The notes: generated by a model from the sequence alone, not told the origin. A stretch of DNA of 64,000 nt from Lepas anatifera (GCA_034440635.1 JAOTON010000453.1:62001-126000), one strand, 5' to 3'. Shown: positions 37,885-50,471, numbered from the stretch's first letter. Program-made: numbers and translations.

Positions 37885-40800
37885 CCTCTGGCCACAACTT
37901 TCACTTGTTATTTGTCTTTAAAATTGAGTTATATGTAAGGCAAGTCAATCCCACTTCGATTTTTCCAATCGGATGGTTGGATTTTCAGATATTAGGGGTG
38001 TTCTATTCTGTAGAATAGATGAAAACATCCGCCATCACGCTTTGTATATCTCGGAGGCCCTGCAAATTGGCAGTTCAAAACACTGAATACAAACTCTCCA
38101 GAAGTACCTCTGTGAAGGGATTTCTAGAGATATTATAACACAACTCTCTATATGGGAACACAGCAAGGGGGGAGTGAATCCCTTGACAGAAATAGGGGTA
38201 GACCGCAGCAGGGATAGACTCACAGGATTAGTGTTAACGGGAAGTGGCAGAATAAATTTGACCAAACGAATACCAGTTTGGCCAAGCGAATGGAGAGGGG
38301 TGACCACACATTTCAAACATAGTTCTGTGCCCAGTAGTGGAAGGTTGGAAAACGAGTAAGTATGCCGGAAACAGGCGGCTCTCGAACAAGTGCCTTCTAA
38401 AATAAATTTTGACTGATACGGCATATGTACCGTACAGCTCTCGCATTTTCAGGGCGTTCAGGGTACCTTCGGCGCCCGGCCTTGGGCTACCAGCGTCTAT
38501 GGAACAGAGGATGGCGATTCAACGGACCCAAGGGGGCATTCCCTTTGCCCCCTGGATCCATGTTTCTGAATGCATCTTACACTCGATAGGTGTGTATAGC
38601 TAATATTTCATCTCCACTACAGGCATGAGCACTGGAATCAAATGCATACCGATGGTGAAAAACTTCAAATTCCCGGCAATCAATTAGGTACTAAACCCTG
38701 ACAAAAACTACGAATCTGAATAATGACCCCACGTTTGATTACTGCGATTGTTGAAGATGGTGCTACATGTGCTAGCGAATACAGGGTCTGGGTTTAAGGG
38801 AGCAGCTGGGCCGAGATTGTGGCGAGCGGTGCTGGGTGAGGGAGGGGGTGTAGTGTGGCATGGCTTCTGTCGGCGGAAATATTTCTGACCGAGGGGGGAC
38901 CTGCGAACTCCAGCAGTGGGTAATTAAAATCTCTATCGTCTCATCATTCTGAATGATTTCGCTTTCACTGTGCTATCCTGGGGAGGATATTTTGTAATTC
39001 TGTCGCAGTTTTCATTTCATTTTTAATTTATGTTCAAACCAATTAGGGGATGGCCATTCTCAAGTTTTGCAAGGGCCATGACCCCCTTGCCGCCCTCCGC
39101 CCCTGGTTCCCTCGGTGGCTAAATGTTGAAAACGTTGGAGACCTTCATGGGATCCAGCCACAAAAATTCTGGAGTGTATATGGTGAAGTAGGTTGAAAAC
39201 TTCCAAACATAATGGAGCCATGTGCCCAGTTTTGGGTGGTGGTGCCTATATTCTTTAATTGGCCGACAAGCTGGGACCGTGATGAGCTTCATTTTTCCAG
39301 GATGAGTAAAGTGCATCTATTGATCTAAAGCTTGCATATTTGTGGTTTCCAATTATCAAGAAACAAGTTGAACACATATTCAAGCTCTTAATCGGCCTTA
39401 ATGATGGTGGTTAGAAAGGGGATAATAATATATTTAGTATATATTATGAGGTGAGGCATCACATTGCGCACAAGGTATGATAATTATCAAGGGTGATTAT
39501 AAAGTGTCCGTTGTAGATTCGAAATTCCTGCGATTGGTCAAGCTTACAGGGTGTGCCAATAAAAAGATTAGACCAAAGGCTTTTATATTTTACAACAAGA
39601 AACCTTCATAATAGTGACGTCACGGGTATTCAAAATAATTACTCGGTGCTTTGGGGGGGGTGAATATGTAGACTCACATTCAGCTTTACGGATTAAACAG
39701 GCATGTTGGTCCATATGTATAGGTTGCAGTGTTCAAAGCAGTTAAAACCTATCCTTTATGATGGAGCACAACAACATGAACTGCTATCTTGACGCCAGGT
39801 ACTTTTTTAATGTGCTTGGCTAAAGTTCACGACCATATATAAAACAGCCGACGGGCTTCAGATTTTGCCGACGGAGGATAAAGTAAGCGTATAGGTGACA
39901 ATAAATTAGGAAGCTGGGTACTATTTGTGAGGTCATTCGTTTTTGTTTTATCATAAAGTCACCTGAAAAAGTTATAAAAAGAACCCAGGATAAACTTACC
40001 CTAAATACATACAAAGTATTTTGAAAATTTTACAAGGACAGATCCAAGCGGTGAATTTTCCCCTTTTTCCTGGGGACCAAAGAGGGAAAAATGATACTCT
40101 TAATTAAGGCCCCGAGACACACATCGTTGACACTGAAATTGGCCTGAGACAAAAGGTGACCAATATAGGTCCGTCATCATGGCTTGAGGGTCATCTACCA
40201 ACGTTCTACTTTTTGCCCCGCGTAGTACCCGAGATCAAGGAGGGTTTATGACCCCTTTGAGAATGAATTGGAGACTCACTGGGGTAGTTATTTAAGGATT
40301 TATCGCAGTTTTCAACAGGGTGCATGGGCGCCTTCAGGTGCAGGCAGAAGTCCATGCCTACTGGATGTCAGCTGAAATCTGACAGATACCAGGGCTGGTA
40401 CGGGCTCCTTGCAGGACGACTATAAAACATTTCATAGGGATATCATATCATAAAGGCATAACAAATATTAGCTGCAAATTCGGTAAAATCAGGAAACCGT
40501 GTGCTTGCGACGGCTTCAAACCTTAGTGACCCTTCAAACACCACTAGAGGCTGTACGAAACAGGTTTCCGTCTCCAAATATGTTATCCCAGTCGCAGCGG
40601 TTCGGACTGGCTCGGACCATTGGACTCACGGGGTCATTTGATTGACGGAAACCCATGACAGTGAAAGGCGGACCAGAGGCGCGCCCAGACTGGCGGAGCT
40701 CTCACTACATCAGGGACGCTCACTCGTGCGAGGCATCAAGAACTTGAGAAACCTCCGTAAGCTATCCTATTTACTTGCTTGGCGGTAACCAAGGGTCCTT

Positions 40801-42797
40801 TTGGTGTGTGCAACACGCTAACCATTTTACCCACCAGTGGAACATAGGCCGTGGTAGAGGTTGGACTGATGCATTTAAAAAGGATGTCTTCTGCATAGGC
40901 CCCTGAGAAAGATATAGGGCGCCTTGAGCCCATCGAGAACCCTTAAACTGACCGTCATGTAGACACATATCTCCGGGCAGTGGGAGAGACAGCTGGATAA
41001 TCAACCCTCAAACTGGAGGTCGCCAGGGGGCTGTGCCAGTGGTTTCATACACAACAGCGTCCAGCAACCACCCAGTGCCCAGCCAGCAGCGCAGATTCCC
41101 ATCGAATGGAAACAAAGACTAGTGATGGTGTTTGGAAGGCATACATCCGGATCCCCCTCCCCCTCCATATGTATTCTTCGAAGATAAATAATTTTACTAT
41201 TTTCGCTGTTTTTCATGCATCAGTCGGTCAAAAATGTATGATTTCCCAGCCCCGGGGGGATATACCTATGACCAGAGAGGTTCACAGCAGTGCCGAATCT
41301 TCAGTCAAGAAGGATGGCGACCCAAGGTCCACAGGCTGGTGAACAAGTAGACAGAGCTGAAAGGTTCCCCGCACTGGACCCCACAGACCTTCACTTTTCA
41401 TTTTGATGAGCGAAGAAAGTTATTCTTTGTTAAAATTAATCCTCCGAGTGCGTACGGCACCTGCTTTTCGGTAGGCCCTGGGGTTTTGAGATACTTTATG
41501 AATATTTCAGGCACCAAAGACATTCAGGAGCATGATCATTGCAATTTGTCTTGACTCTTGTACTAGGAATCACTATGAAATTAAACGCGACATTAAAGCT
41601 ATCGCTTGAGGGAGTGAGGCTATTTAGTTCTGGGCAAAACCGGGTATATTTATGCAGAATTTCTGGCAAGGAGGCGGGTTTGCCAGCTTTTCAAGCGTCA
41701 GCTGGAATGCACCATCTCCTTGTCTATAGCAATCAAAATTCATTTCGAAAGGTTGCCGAAGATTATTCCCGCTCCGAACACCGAAACAATTATCGCTTCT
41801 GTCAGAACAGCGCACCGTAAATGCGTTCGAGTGGCACAATACTAGCTAATGGTTGACTTCTCCTGAGCACGCCCATTCTCCCAGCGCAGTCAGAGCCTTC
41901 AGCGGTCTCCGGTGCCATATGCTGCGAGCCAAGAGAGCGCTCGGATGACAATGAGGTCAACTACATTCAGCAGTCTTTGGAGGAGGCCGGGTCGCGGCGG
42001 TGCGGGCGCGGCCGCGGCCGACTTCGACACGACTCCGCAGCCGGCGGCCTCTGAAACGGCTTCGAACGGCCCAACCCGCCCCGCGGCCTAGCAGCAATTA
42101 AAGTGCCCTCGATCAGCACGGGTGTGACTGTAATTGGTGCTGGGTACCGGATGCGTGCGGACGGCAGCACCACGCACACGCACACCCGACGGGTGCGACC
42201 GACGCTGCACGCCGGCGGCGCGATCGAACCGCTCACTCGTCACGAGTGGTGAAGCGTGCTATTGGTCGGAATATCGGGCGGCCGCGCCGCTGATGATGGG
42301 AGAGATGTGTCGCACGCTGCTGCCTGGCATCCATTTCGGAATAGGGGGGCACTTGTCCACGTGCTACACACAAATGTCTCGATGTTAGCCAAAATAGGAA
42401 AAAGATCGGAAATTGTGTGATCAGGTGGTGTAGAAGGTAGTAATGGGTTCGATGATTTTGTTCTACACGGACAATTGCATTATCAGAAGCAGGGTTAAGA
42501 TTAACTCCCTCACCCACACATGTTGCCAGTTTGCGACGTTTATGCTTTTTAGCACCGAGCACGCACTGTCTGGTCCAGGTTCAGTTACGTAAGCTGAAGC
42601 AGCTGAACGGCTCCAGTCAGAAGCTGGAGGCCAGCTGGTGGTTGGCTGGTAAAACTGTGAAACGTGGGAAACTCGGAAATGCTAGCACTGATGGGGGAGA
42701 AGGATGGGAACTATGCATATCTTCAATAAGAAGTGGTATTTTTACTTGCGGCTGGCTTTTGAAATTAATTATAAAAACGGTCGACAGCAAGCAATAA
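37885..42797. other. Unassigned stretch
   Basis: No recognised gene or repeat over 4.9 kb. A GC-rich island lies at about 41960-42300. ORFs of 60-129 codons (for example 38035-38424 minus, 41539-41820 plus) carry no recognisable motif. Confidence 0.45.
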
Positions 42798-42971
42798 GGC
42801 GGTGCCGAATCCAGGACTTCACCTCAAGGGGAGGGCTAGGGTGCTCGAGCCTCCCCCTTCATTTCCTCAGAACAGCCTCCGGCTAGAGATTTACCTTCTA
42901 CAGGCCCTGTGGTATTTCTGGGCGGCGGCGGGGACTGTAACCCCGCTCGTCCCCTCTTGTATCCGACACTG
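42798..42971 (+). mobile_element. hAT-like MITE (family N), both ends visible
   Basis: Left GGCGGTGCCGAATCCAGG, right TTGTATCCGACACTG. The flanks share CAATA (42792 and 42972), a weak target duplication. The internal GGGGAGGGCTAGGGTGCTCG, then AGCC, is the family N signature also seen at 8890-8979, 27016-27066 and 60046-60100. About 174 bp. Confidence 0.55.
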
Positions 42972-43017
42972 CAATACGTTTAACTAGCTTTTATGACAGT
43001 TTGACCACGTTTAATGT

Positions 43018-43464
43018 ATGTTTACGTCTGAACACCGGTCCCTTATGCTATCCTTTCCTTTATCAGGTACTGGTAAAGCGTGCACTTTCTTCACCCACCC
43101 CGCTGCCATTTTCAATAACCGTCATCTGACTAACATGCCCAGTTTCCACTGTTTTATTGGTTTCCATTCTCGCCTATTCAATGAGCCTTCTGATGTATCA
43201 CAATTGGGTTCTTTGGCCTTGATGATTCTGAAAAAGAAGGAGATGGACAAAAATAAAATGACGAAAACGTATGGATCACAAGGGGTGTTCCAGTGCCGTG
43301 GAGTTCCTTTGCATACAGAGTCATTTAGTAAGGTCTCAAGTTCATTTCCAGATGCACAGATGTGTGAGCAAAATTTTGCTTATGTTCGAAACATTATCAG
43401 ACCTCTGATCACGGGAAGTTGTTATTTGCAGGTCATGTTATGTTTTGTGGTAAGTCGGCGTTGA
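43018..43464 (+). CDS. Unrecognised open stretch of 148 codons
   Basis: Open from an ATG at 43018 to a stop at 43462-43464. Composition is balanced rather than low-complexity, with several Cys and Phe residues, but no domain, signal or known family is recognised. It abuts an L-type MITE at its 3' side. There are no splice or promoter signals I can defend. It could be an exon, a TE fragment or chance. Confidence 0.2.
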   Translation: MFTSEHRSLMLSFPLSGTGKACTFFTHPAAIFNNRHLTNMPSFHCFIGFHSRLFNEPSDVSQLGSLALMILKKKEMDKNKMTKTYGSQGVFQCRGVPLHTESFSKVSSSFPDAQMCEQNFAYVRNIIRPLITGSCYLQVMLCFVVSRR

Positions 43465-43483
43465 AAACAGTTCAATGATAGCA

Positions 43484-43670
43484 CAGTATCCGCCAGCATA
43501 GGCCGATCTAAAGTGGCGGCTACTCCTCTCGGCACTCCCTGAAATCGACCCTCGGCGCCCCCTGAATTGGTCACGGTGCCCCCACCCCCCCTCCTGATCC
43601 GGATAACGTACTCCGACCATGTGCCCTTCCCTACCCCTCTGATTGGAAATCTTGGATCCACCTACATCTG
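43484..43670 (-). mobile_element. hAT-like MITE (family L), copy 2, inverted
   Basis: On the minus strand it begins CAGATGTAGGTGGATCCAAG and passes ATTTCCAATCAG, GGGCACATGGTC and GGGGGCGCCGAGGGTCGATT, matching copy 1 at 25142-25423. The far end (CAGTATCCGCC on the plus strand) is approximate; no target duplication was found. Confidence 0.6.
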
Positions 43671-44118
43671 CAAGCATTTCTGTATGTTAGCGATCCAGAC
43701 TGTGTGGCATGATATCATTGGACAGAGGTAGTCTCTCCTCCGCAGTAGGAGCCTCCACCACGGCACCACAGCAAGGCGAAGCATAGGCAATCAGGTTCAA
43801 TCGCAAGTACTTGAGTCGTGAGGCCCATGAATATACAGATATAATCAATGGGCGTGAGCGAACAGGCCCAAGTCTGCCCCTAAGCGTCGGCGCCATGACC
43901 GGAAACCATATTCCGAGAGTATAAAAGTCATCATAGGCAGGCCATAGCGGATAGTTAGCTCTTTCGGGCCCTTCACGATAGGCTGCCATGAGACCATTTG
44001 CTCGATAATGTGGGGTATGTGCTTATATATCCGCAAACGGTAATTTAAGGATAAATGACGCATGTGTATGAGCCCTAGTTTTTTTGCTGGCATGCTCAAC
44101 TGACTGACCCAGTAATTC
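43671..44118. other. Unassigned stretch
   Basis: Nothing recognised between the L MITE and element A copy 3. Confidence 0.5.
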
Positions 44119-44994
44119 TTAGCACGCGCATTAACGGGGGGCCGGGTACCCGCCCCCTCGGGTTTTTTCGGAGATAACAATAGCATCGGAGATAGCATTT
44201 CGGAGATAGCATAGCGGTGCGTAGCGCCGCCGTACTTGGCATACCTTTTCCCTCATCATTTTTACAACTTTTGTCAAAATTGTAAGGTTAGGTCATCTCA
44301 GATTAGGTCACTACTACAGGTCAAGAGCCTGATCTAAAAAAGTTTAAGATAGCATAAGTGGGAATAGGGTAAACTTAAACGATTGAAACTCATATCACAT
44401 AATAGCCCCACCGAGTTCTCTAAAATATGTTCCGGTATTTTTTATATCGATGACCTAAGGTCAGGTACGAGCCATTACCTCTCCATTGGAAATACACCGG
44501 AAAAATGGTGTTAACTGAATAACTTAGTAAAAGATGGTGATAGAGCTTTATTTTAGCTGCATTAGCTTCACATTGTCTTTGCAGTCCTAATAATATGCAT
44601 TTTATCTAATTTGACCCTGGTTGACCTCAGGTCAGGTAAAATTCTTGATTTGACCTAGCAAGGTCAAATTATATATCATTCGATTCGGCTTGCGGCGAGG
44701 ATTCATACAGTTCAAGTCGTTTTGCTCTATCTTTACTTGTTCAGATGCAATGGCCGAAAACCTTTATTTACATGTTATCCCTATGAGGGCATGTTTTGAC
44801 CTCTAGTGACCTTAAATTTGACCTCACAAAAAGGGTTTAAATATCTTCGATGGAGAAGTGGATGGGCTACCTAAAACCGTTTACCGTTTTTCGCTACCTA
44901 ACGTGGTTCTCGAGATTTTAGGGGGAAGGCGGGTACCCGCCACTCCCCCGTCAAAACGAAGGTGGCTCAGACCCCCGTCAATGCGCGTGTTTAA
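44119..44994. mobile_element. TTAA element family A, copy 3
   Basis: Left end TTAGCACGCGCATTAACGG (terminal TTAA decayed to TTAG), right end CCGTCAATGCGCGTGTTTAA. Both carry the GGGTACCC subterminal palindrome (about 44145-44153 and 44932-44940). Same orientation as copy 1. It keeps the empty TTAA (about 44514) used by element B in copy 1. TGACCTCTAGTGACCT at 44797-44812 is a direct repeat of half-sites with 4-bp spacing. Confidence 0.88.
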
Positions 44995-45018
44995 ACGGAC
45001 CGACCCAGCACCTAACCC

Positions 45019-45984
45019 ATAACCCTCGCCCCGGTGTTTGAACACCCCTTTGAGTTCTTCCGGCGGCACGAAAAAACGCCTGCGCGAAGCACTGCCACAC
45101 TTGGTGCACCTTATCTTTGATCAATTCCGCAACTTTCCCCAAAATTTTTAGGTTGGGTTGTCTCAGTTCAGGTCGCAGGCAGGTCGGTGACCTCATCTCC
45201 AAAAATTGTTTACGGTAGCATAAGTAAGAAATGGGTGAACCTATCAGATTGAAACTTATACCACATAATGACCCCACCGAGTGCCAAAAAATGATTCCGG
45301 ATTTTTCATATCAATGACAAGTTCAAGTCGGACGGACCATGCCTCTCTATTGGAAATAAATGATAAAATAGACATTGGGCGATTGTGACATACAGCTGAG
45401 CTGACTTCATATTCTCCAAATCTAATCTTGCCCTTTCCCGCTTTTCCTGTCCCTCTAACAGGCCATTTGGGGCTACTTAAGCAGTTTTCAGACTTAGGTC
45501 AATAACTTTGCATGAAAGATGATATAGCTTTTATGCTGCTATCATAGCATTTAGATTGCTATTGCGAGTCGATTGATATGCATATTGACTATACTAGGTC
45601 AAAAGTGACCTCGACCTGACCTGAAGTCAGGCCATTTTTGTGTTTTGACCTAGTATGGTCATATTATAAACCATTCGATTTGCCGCAACGAGAGGAAGAG
45701 AATGGTGCCTACAAAATGATTCTAACTCAACTCTGTCAGATGCTAGAGCCCAACAACTCTATTAAAAATGCTACCTTCTTTGACCTGTCATGACCTCAAT
45801 ATTGACCTGAGCCAAAAAGTGAGTGATATAGTTTGTTCATGAATTTGTATGAGCTATCCACCAGAGCTCACGTTTTTTTTTGTTATCCCGCATAGGGTCT
45901 GAGTTCGATGGGGCAGTGTTCAAACACCCCCCCTCCCCCTACCAGGGCAAAGGTGGCTCGTAGGCCCACCGGGGCGCGGGTTAA
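45019..45984. mobile_element. TTAA element family E, copy 2
   Basis: Right end CCACCGGGGCGCGGGTTAA with TTAA at 45981-45984. Left end is ATAACCCTCGCCCCGG, its first base mutated. Subterminal palindrome GGTGTTTGAACACCCC lies inside the left end and GTGTTCAAACACCCC inside the right. It is inverted relative to the copy at 60584-62583 and shows the uninterrupted version of the site where D lies in that copy. Interior rich in AGGTCA-type half-sites; no ORF. Confidence 0.85.
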
Positions 45985-46639
45985 GAAATTTGGCCAGAGA
46001 CTTACCTGAAGGCTAGATTTCACAAAGCACGAGATCAAAAACAGCAATTTCGCCGTTCTCGTATTTCCCGTACTTCAAATGATTATCATTAAATTCCTGC
46101 GGCATGTAAGTTTGTAACACCGCTTTTCTTATTCCGTTAATAATTCTTCATGTTTAAATTCTGGCAAACACTCACTCATTTCTGTGTTGAGGCAGTAAGA
46201 TAGCAAGGAGACTCCGGCAATAGGGTTTCCCAAAGTTTAGTCCTATGCAATTCCCAAACCACTGAAATTACTACTGTTGAGGCCTAGCAGGGCGGGTCAG
46301 TGCTAATATCGCCCGGGGCTCCAAATAAAACAATGCTAGCCATAACGCCTTCATGCAGCCTCGAAAACTCGAGGCCGCACGTCTCATTGTGAGAAGCTTC
46401 ATCCGCGTCTGGGAGCCAACTGGGCCACTGCATTGTGGCTTTTGTTGCCGCAAATTAAAGGTGGTTACGCGGAACACTGATTGGCTATGGAAATCTACCA
46501 ACGAACATCGCTGGGCATCTTGGTCGGATGATGTATTCTTGAGGAAAATAATCATGTCACTGACTAAGCTAGCTTAACGTTCCCACATGAGGAAATGCAG
46601 GACTGACACACCTTGCCTGGTAACTCAGTGATATGTGAC
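45985..46639. other. Unassigned stretch
   Basis: No gene or repeat recognised. Confidence 0.5.
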
Positions 46640-47035
46640 AGTGCCAGTGAGACTGACGTAGACAACAGAGACGGTGCTAGTGGTACTGACGTAGAGGACA
46701 GAGACGGTGCTAGTAATACTGACGTAGACAACAGAGACGGTGCTAGTAATACTGACGTAGACAACAGAGACCGTGCTAGTAATACTGACGTAGACAACAG
46801 AGACGGTGCTAGTAATACTGACGTAGACAACAGAGACGGTGCCAGTGAGACTGACGTAGACAACAGAGACGGTGCTAGTGGTACTGACGTAGAGGGCAGA
46901 GACGGTGCTAGTAATACTGACGTAGACAACAGAGACGGTGCTAGTGGTACTGACGTAGAGGGCAGAGACGGTACTAGTAATACTGACGTAGACAACAGAG
47001 ACGGTGCTAGTGAGACTGACGTAGAGGACAGAGAC
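46640..47035. repeat. 33-bp minisatellite, twelve copies, open in frame
   Basis: Twelve tandem units of exactly 33 bp built on TGACGTAGACAACAGAGACG, then GTGCTAGTAATAC. Because 33 is divisible by three, the plus strand stays open (46613-47092), reading repeats of GASNTDVDNRD with ETDVDN, GTDVED and GTDVEG variants; two minus-strand frames stay open too (STSVLLAPSL-type and VYVSITSTVS-type). Openness on both strands argues that array structure, not selection on protein, explains the ORF. No signal peptide or flanking coding sequence is seen. Confidence 0.92.
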
Positions 47036-47873
47036 GTCATAACTCATAGATACTGGTTAACGTTATATGACCAGAGAAACCAACGTCAATGACCTTGAGA
47101 ATGCTGGTACGACCTTGATCTGTAGCGTTTGAAATTAACCATGGAACTTATGAGAAGTGACCTCAACATACCATACCAATTGTACGGCGTTCTGGTGTCA
47201 AAACTTGGTTTAATATATGCATTAGGATGTATTAAGATTACGGGTCTTTATGAGGCACGCCAGGTGCCTGCTTTGTCTGTTCTCGTCGAGCTCATTACAG
47301 GTTATATAGTTCAGCTGGTGCAGCCTTATTGCTCCTCAACATGACCTCTAAACAAGGTCCTTGTAGCCACTCGTGGGCTATCTATAAGTTTTGTTCAAAC
47401 GCACTGATATACTGAATTCAGTACGAGGAAAATTCAAGGAATGCGAATGCTTTATCATTTTTAGTGTAACCATAGCACACAAAACCCATCAGAGGGCCGA
47501 CATGGTAACATAATTTAAGTGGAGCGTCCTTGGAAGGGGAAAATGAACGAAATCCCAAGGATGTTATGGTCCCAGAGGAGATACTTCTGTCACAGAGGAG
47601 TTAAAGTGTCACTGACAAGACGCCCTTCCCTTCTCTCTTCTCGGTTAAGACTCTCTTGGCAGCCAGCCACATGCTCACATTCTGCTGATTGGTCAACCCT
47701 CTCTGGACAGCACCACCCGTCTGGCAAAATGTTACTTCTTGATCACTGGAAATAGCCACCTCAGAAAACGTCCAAAATCGGGGAGGGGGCTGCTTGCCGT
47801 AATTACCAATAAAGCGCCCCCTCCTCCCAAAGCTTCTCCCCTCGGAAGTGCTCGGAAGTCAACGCCTCCCCTA
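47036..47873. other. Unassigned stretch
   Basis: No recognised gene or repeat; short ORFs only. Confidence 0.5.
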
Positions 47874-47881
47874 TGTTGACA

Positions 47882-48096
47882 CAGGGGCAGACGCATACCC
47901 GAGTTTGGGGGGGCAAACCCATGTCTGCCTCTCCTCCTGGGGGGGGTGGTGGGAGGTAATATTTTTTGCTATACAGACCTAGTGTAAACACCTTTTTCAA
48001 AAATTTCTCCAGCGTTTGGGGGGCAAAAGATAGTTTGCCCCCTCCAGCGCTTTGGGGGGCCATGGCCGGAATGCCCCTCCCCTGTGTCCGCCAATG
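47882..48096. mobile_element. hAT-type MITE with perfect TGTTGACA target duplication
   Basis: TGTTGACA flanks the element at 47874-47881 and 48097-48104. Left end CAGGGGCAGACGCAT, right end GTGTCCGCCAATG (inverse CATTGGCGGACAC), imperfect terminal inverted repeats. 215 bp, no coding capacity. The internal CAAACCCATGTCTGCC and GGGGGGCAAAAGATAGTTTG segments are also partly symmetric. Confidence 0.88.
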
Positions 48097-48104
48097 TGTT
48101 GACA

Positions 48105-48656
48105 CCGGCTTACAAGATGATAACCTGGTCGTTCAAAAGCCCGTTATCAAACCTGAACTCCCAGAATAAGATTATTCTGCCATGGCTGCTCATTCTACCA
48201 GTGATAAAACACTACCACCCAGAGCAGATACAGCAGTTGGTGTCCTCACCGCGTTCGGGTGGCCGGATTCCCGCGATCTGCGTGCGGCACGCGCTCGTCC
48301 GTCCGCGGCGACCACACGCACTGCGGCACTCCCAGTCAACTGTCGACCCCGGCGCGGCGCTCTGGCGCGGCGGCAGCGACGCGGCGGCGGCGGCTGCGCG
48401 GCCAGATCTCCAGCCAAGTGTGACGTCATAAGTCCAGCCAGCATCTCGTCACCGATGACGCCGCGCCTGCGAAATGTGGACACGATGATTACAGCACTGG
48501 TAGAATGCCAGAGGCTCTTTTAAGAGCGGAGAACGTTGGACTGTAATGAAGAGAGGAGCAAGCCCTGTAACTTCCGTATTTAATGCTTAGTTTTCTTGTC
48601 ATCTATTCTACCTTCACCCGACATTCCCACAGGATAGAAAACCGTTATAAACCTGC
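48105..48656. other. GC-rich island, no gene recognised
   Basis: About 48240-48480 is CpG-rich (GGCGCGGCGGCAGCGACGCG) and ends in GTGACGTCATAAG, a perfect CRE-type TGACGTCA. ORFs on both strands here are compositional. It might be a CpG-island promoter, but no transcript structure can be read. Confidence 0.35.
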
Positions 48657-48765
48657 ATAGAATGTCGCGTTTCTTTGACTCCATAATTCTGCTTCAGGCT
48701 GTGACACTATTTAAGTGTCACAGCCTAAAGCAGAATAATGGAGACAAAGAAACACGACATTCTAT
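48657..48765. repeat. 109-bp near-perfect hairpin (fold-back)
   Basis: Left arm ATAGAATGTCGCGTTTCTTT through GCTGTGACACT and right arm AGTGTCACAGC through AAAGAAACACGACATTCTAT are reverse complements with only a few mismatches over about 50 bp, around a tiny AT-rich loop. It abuts a J-type left end. Confidence 0.92.
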
Positions 48766-50471
48766 CATAGGCGTGGGAACCGGGGGGCCAGGGGGCCACT
48801 GCCCCCCCCCAAATTTCTGTGATGGGCCCCCGCAACGGAGATAAGAATATCAACAACTGTAATATCAAGCAAGAAACTCAAACTGGCTCTATAACTTGCC
48901 CCGGAAACCCCTCAAACTTACTTGTGCCCCTAAACTAAGCTGAGGTACTATTAGTCGATTTTAAGGCCCCCTGAGCTGTTCGGGGCCCCTGGACTGGCCT
49001 TTGATGCCATACGAGCTAATCTGGGTCCCTTGAGCTGAACTGAGCGCCCCTGAGATGGTTTGTGCAGCATGAACTGTTCTAGGGTCCCTAAGCTGGGCTA
49101 TGAGCCGCGACCTTGAACGGGGCCCCTTGAGTTGGCCAGGCCTTAGATCCGCCGACCTAGGGGCCCCTGAGCAGAGCTGGGACCGTAAATTTAATATTGT
49201 CCCCTGAGTAATCTATGTCCCCTGTGCTGCACGGGAGGCCCTAAACTTATCTGTGGCCCTTGCAGAGTAATAGGGCCCCTGACCTGAACTTGGGGTTAAA
49301 AGCTTTAATTGGAACCCTGAACTGTTCTGAAACCCTATATATGACGACAAGGAGCCCCTGAGTTGATCCGGGTCCTTAAGCTAATCTGGTCATCAGAGCT
49401 AATATGGACCCTGTGTTGAACTGAGGGCCCCTGAGATGGTCTGGGGCCCCTTTAAGGCTTCACAGCTATTGACCTGGCGGCCATGAGCTTGAATGGGCCC
49501 CTTGAGATGTTCTGAGGCTCTATATCAGCCATCCTGGCCCCCTAAGCTGAGCTGGGACCCTAAGCTAATCTGGGTACCCCTGTGCTTAACTGGGGCCTTT
49601 GATCTGGTATGAGGGCCCTGAACTCTTCTAGGGTCCCTGGGCTAAGCTGGGGGCGTGAGCTTGAATGGAGTCCCCTGAGCTGGTATGAGACGAGACTCTA
49701 TATCAGCTGATCTGGAGGCCCCTGAGCTGAGCTGGGCCCCCGAAGCTTATCTAGGCCTTAAACTAGTCTGGGCACCCCTGTGCTTAACTGGGCGGCCCCT
49801 GAACTGGTCTGGGGCCCCTGGGCTGAGCTGGAGCCATGAGCTTGAGTGGCCTCTTAAGCTGTTCTGTGATTCTACATAAGCCACCCTGCCCCCCCCTAAG
49901 CTGAGCTGGGGCCCTAAGCTAATCTGGGTACCCCCTGTGCTTAACTGGGGCCTCTGAGCTGGTATGGGGGCCCCTAAACTCTTCTAGGGTCCCTGGGCTA
50001 AGCTGGGGGCCGTGAGCTTGAATGAAGCCCCCTGAGCTGGTATGCGACGGAACCCTATATCAGCCGATCTGGGGGTCCCCTGAGTTTTACTGGGCCTCCA
50101 AAGCTAATCCGGGGGCCTCTGTGCTGAAAAAGGGCCCTTAGATGGTTTGGGGCCCTTGAACTGTTCTAGCTTTACTGAGCTAAGCTGGGATCCGTGAGCT
50201 TGAACAAGCCATTTGAGCTGTTTTCAGACCCTACATAAGCCGACCTGGGGACCTCTGAGCTAAACCGGGCCTCAAAGCTAATCTGGCACCCTGTGCGAAT
50301 CTGGGGCTCCCCTGTGCTGCGCTTCTAGGGGCCATGTGCTTATGTGGGGTCCCTTGATAAGCTGGTATCAAGGCCAATGCACTGGTCTGGGCCCCCTGAG
50401 CTGACTGATCTGGGTTCCTGAACCATGGTCTGGTCCTTGGGGCCCTCCAATATAAGTTGGCGGCCCCTGGG
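48766..50471. repeat. J-type left end followed by a ~1.6-kb minisatellite
   Basis: 48766-48895 matches the left part of element J (ATAGGCGTGGGAACCGGGG, then GGGCCCCCGCAACGGA and AACAAGAAACTC). From about 48900 to 50471 the DNA is degenerate tandem units around GGGGCCCCTGAGCTGAWCTG, with a higher-order variant containing CTATATCAGCC or CTACATAAGCC. The unit shares GGGGCCCCTGAG with the array in element K, although the host elements differ. A second J left end follows directly at 50472. Confidence 0.8.

Noticed and set aside
46640..47035. CRISPR-like array
   Set aside because: The 33-bp units are contiguous with no unique spacers, no cas genes are present, and the DNA is eukaryotic in character.
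46613..47092. 159-codon repeat protein
   Set aside because: 33-bp units keep plus and minus frames open alike, with no signal peptide or flanking coding sequence; listed as a repeat only.
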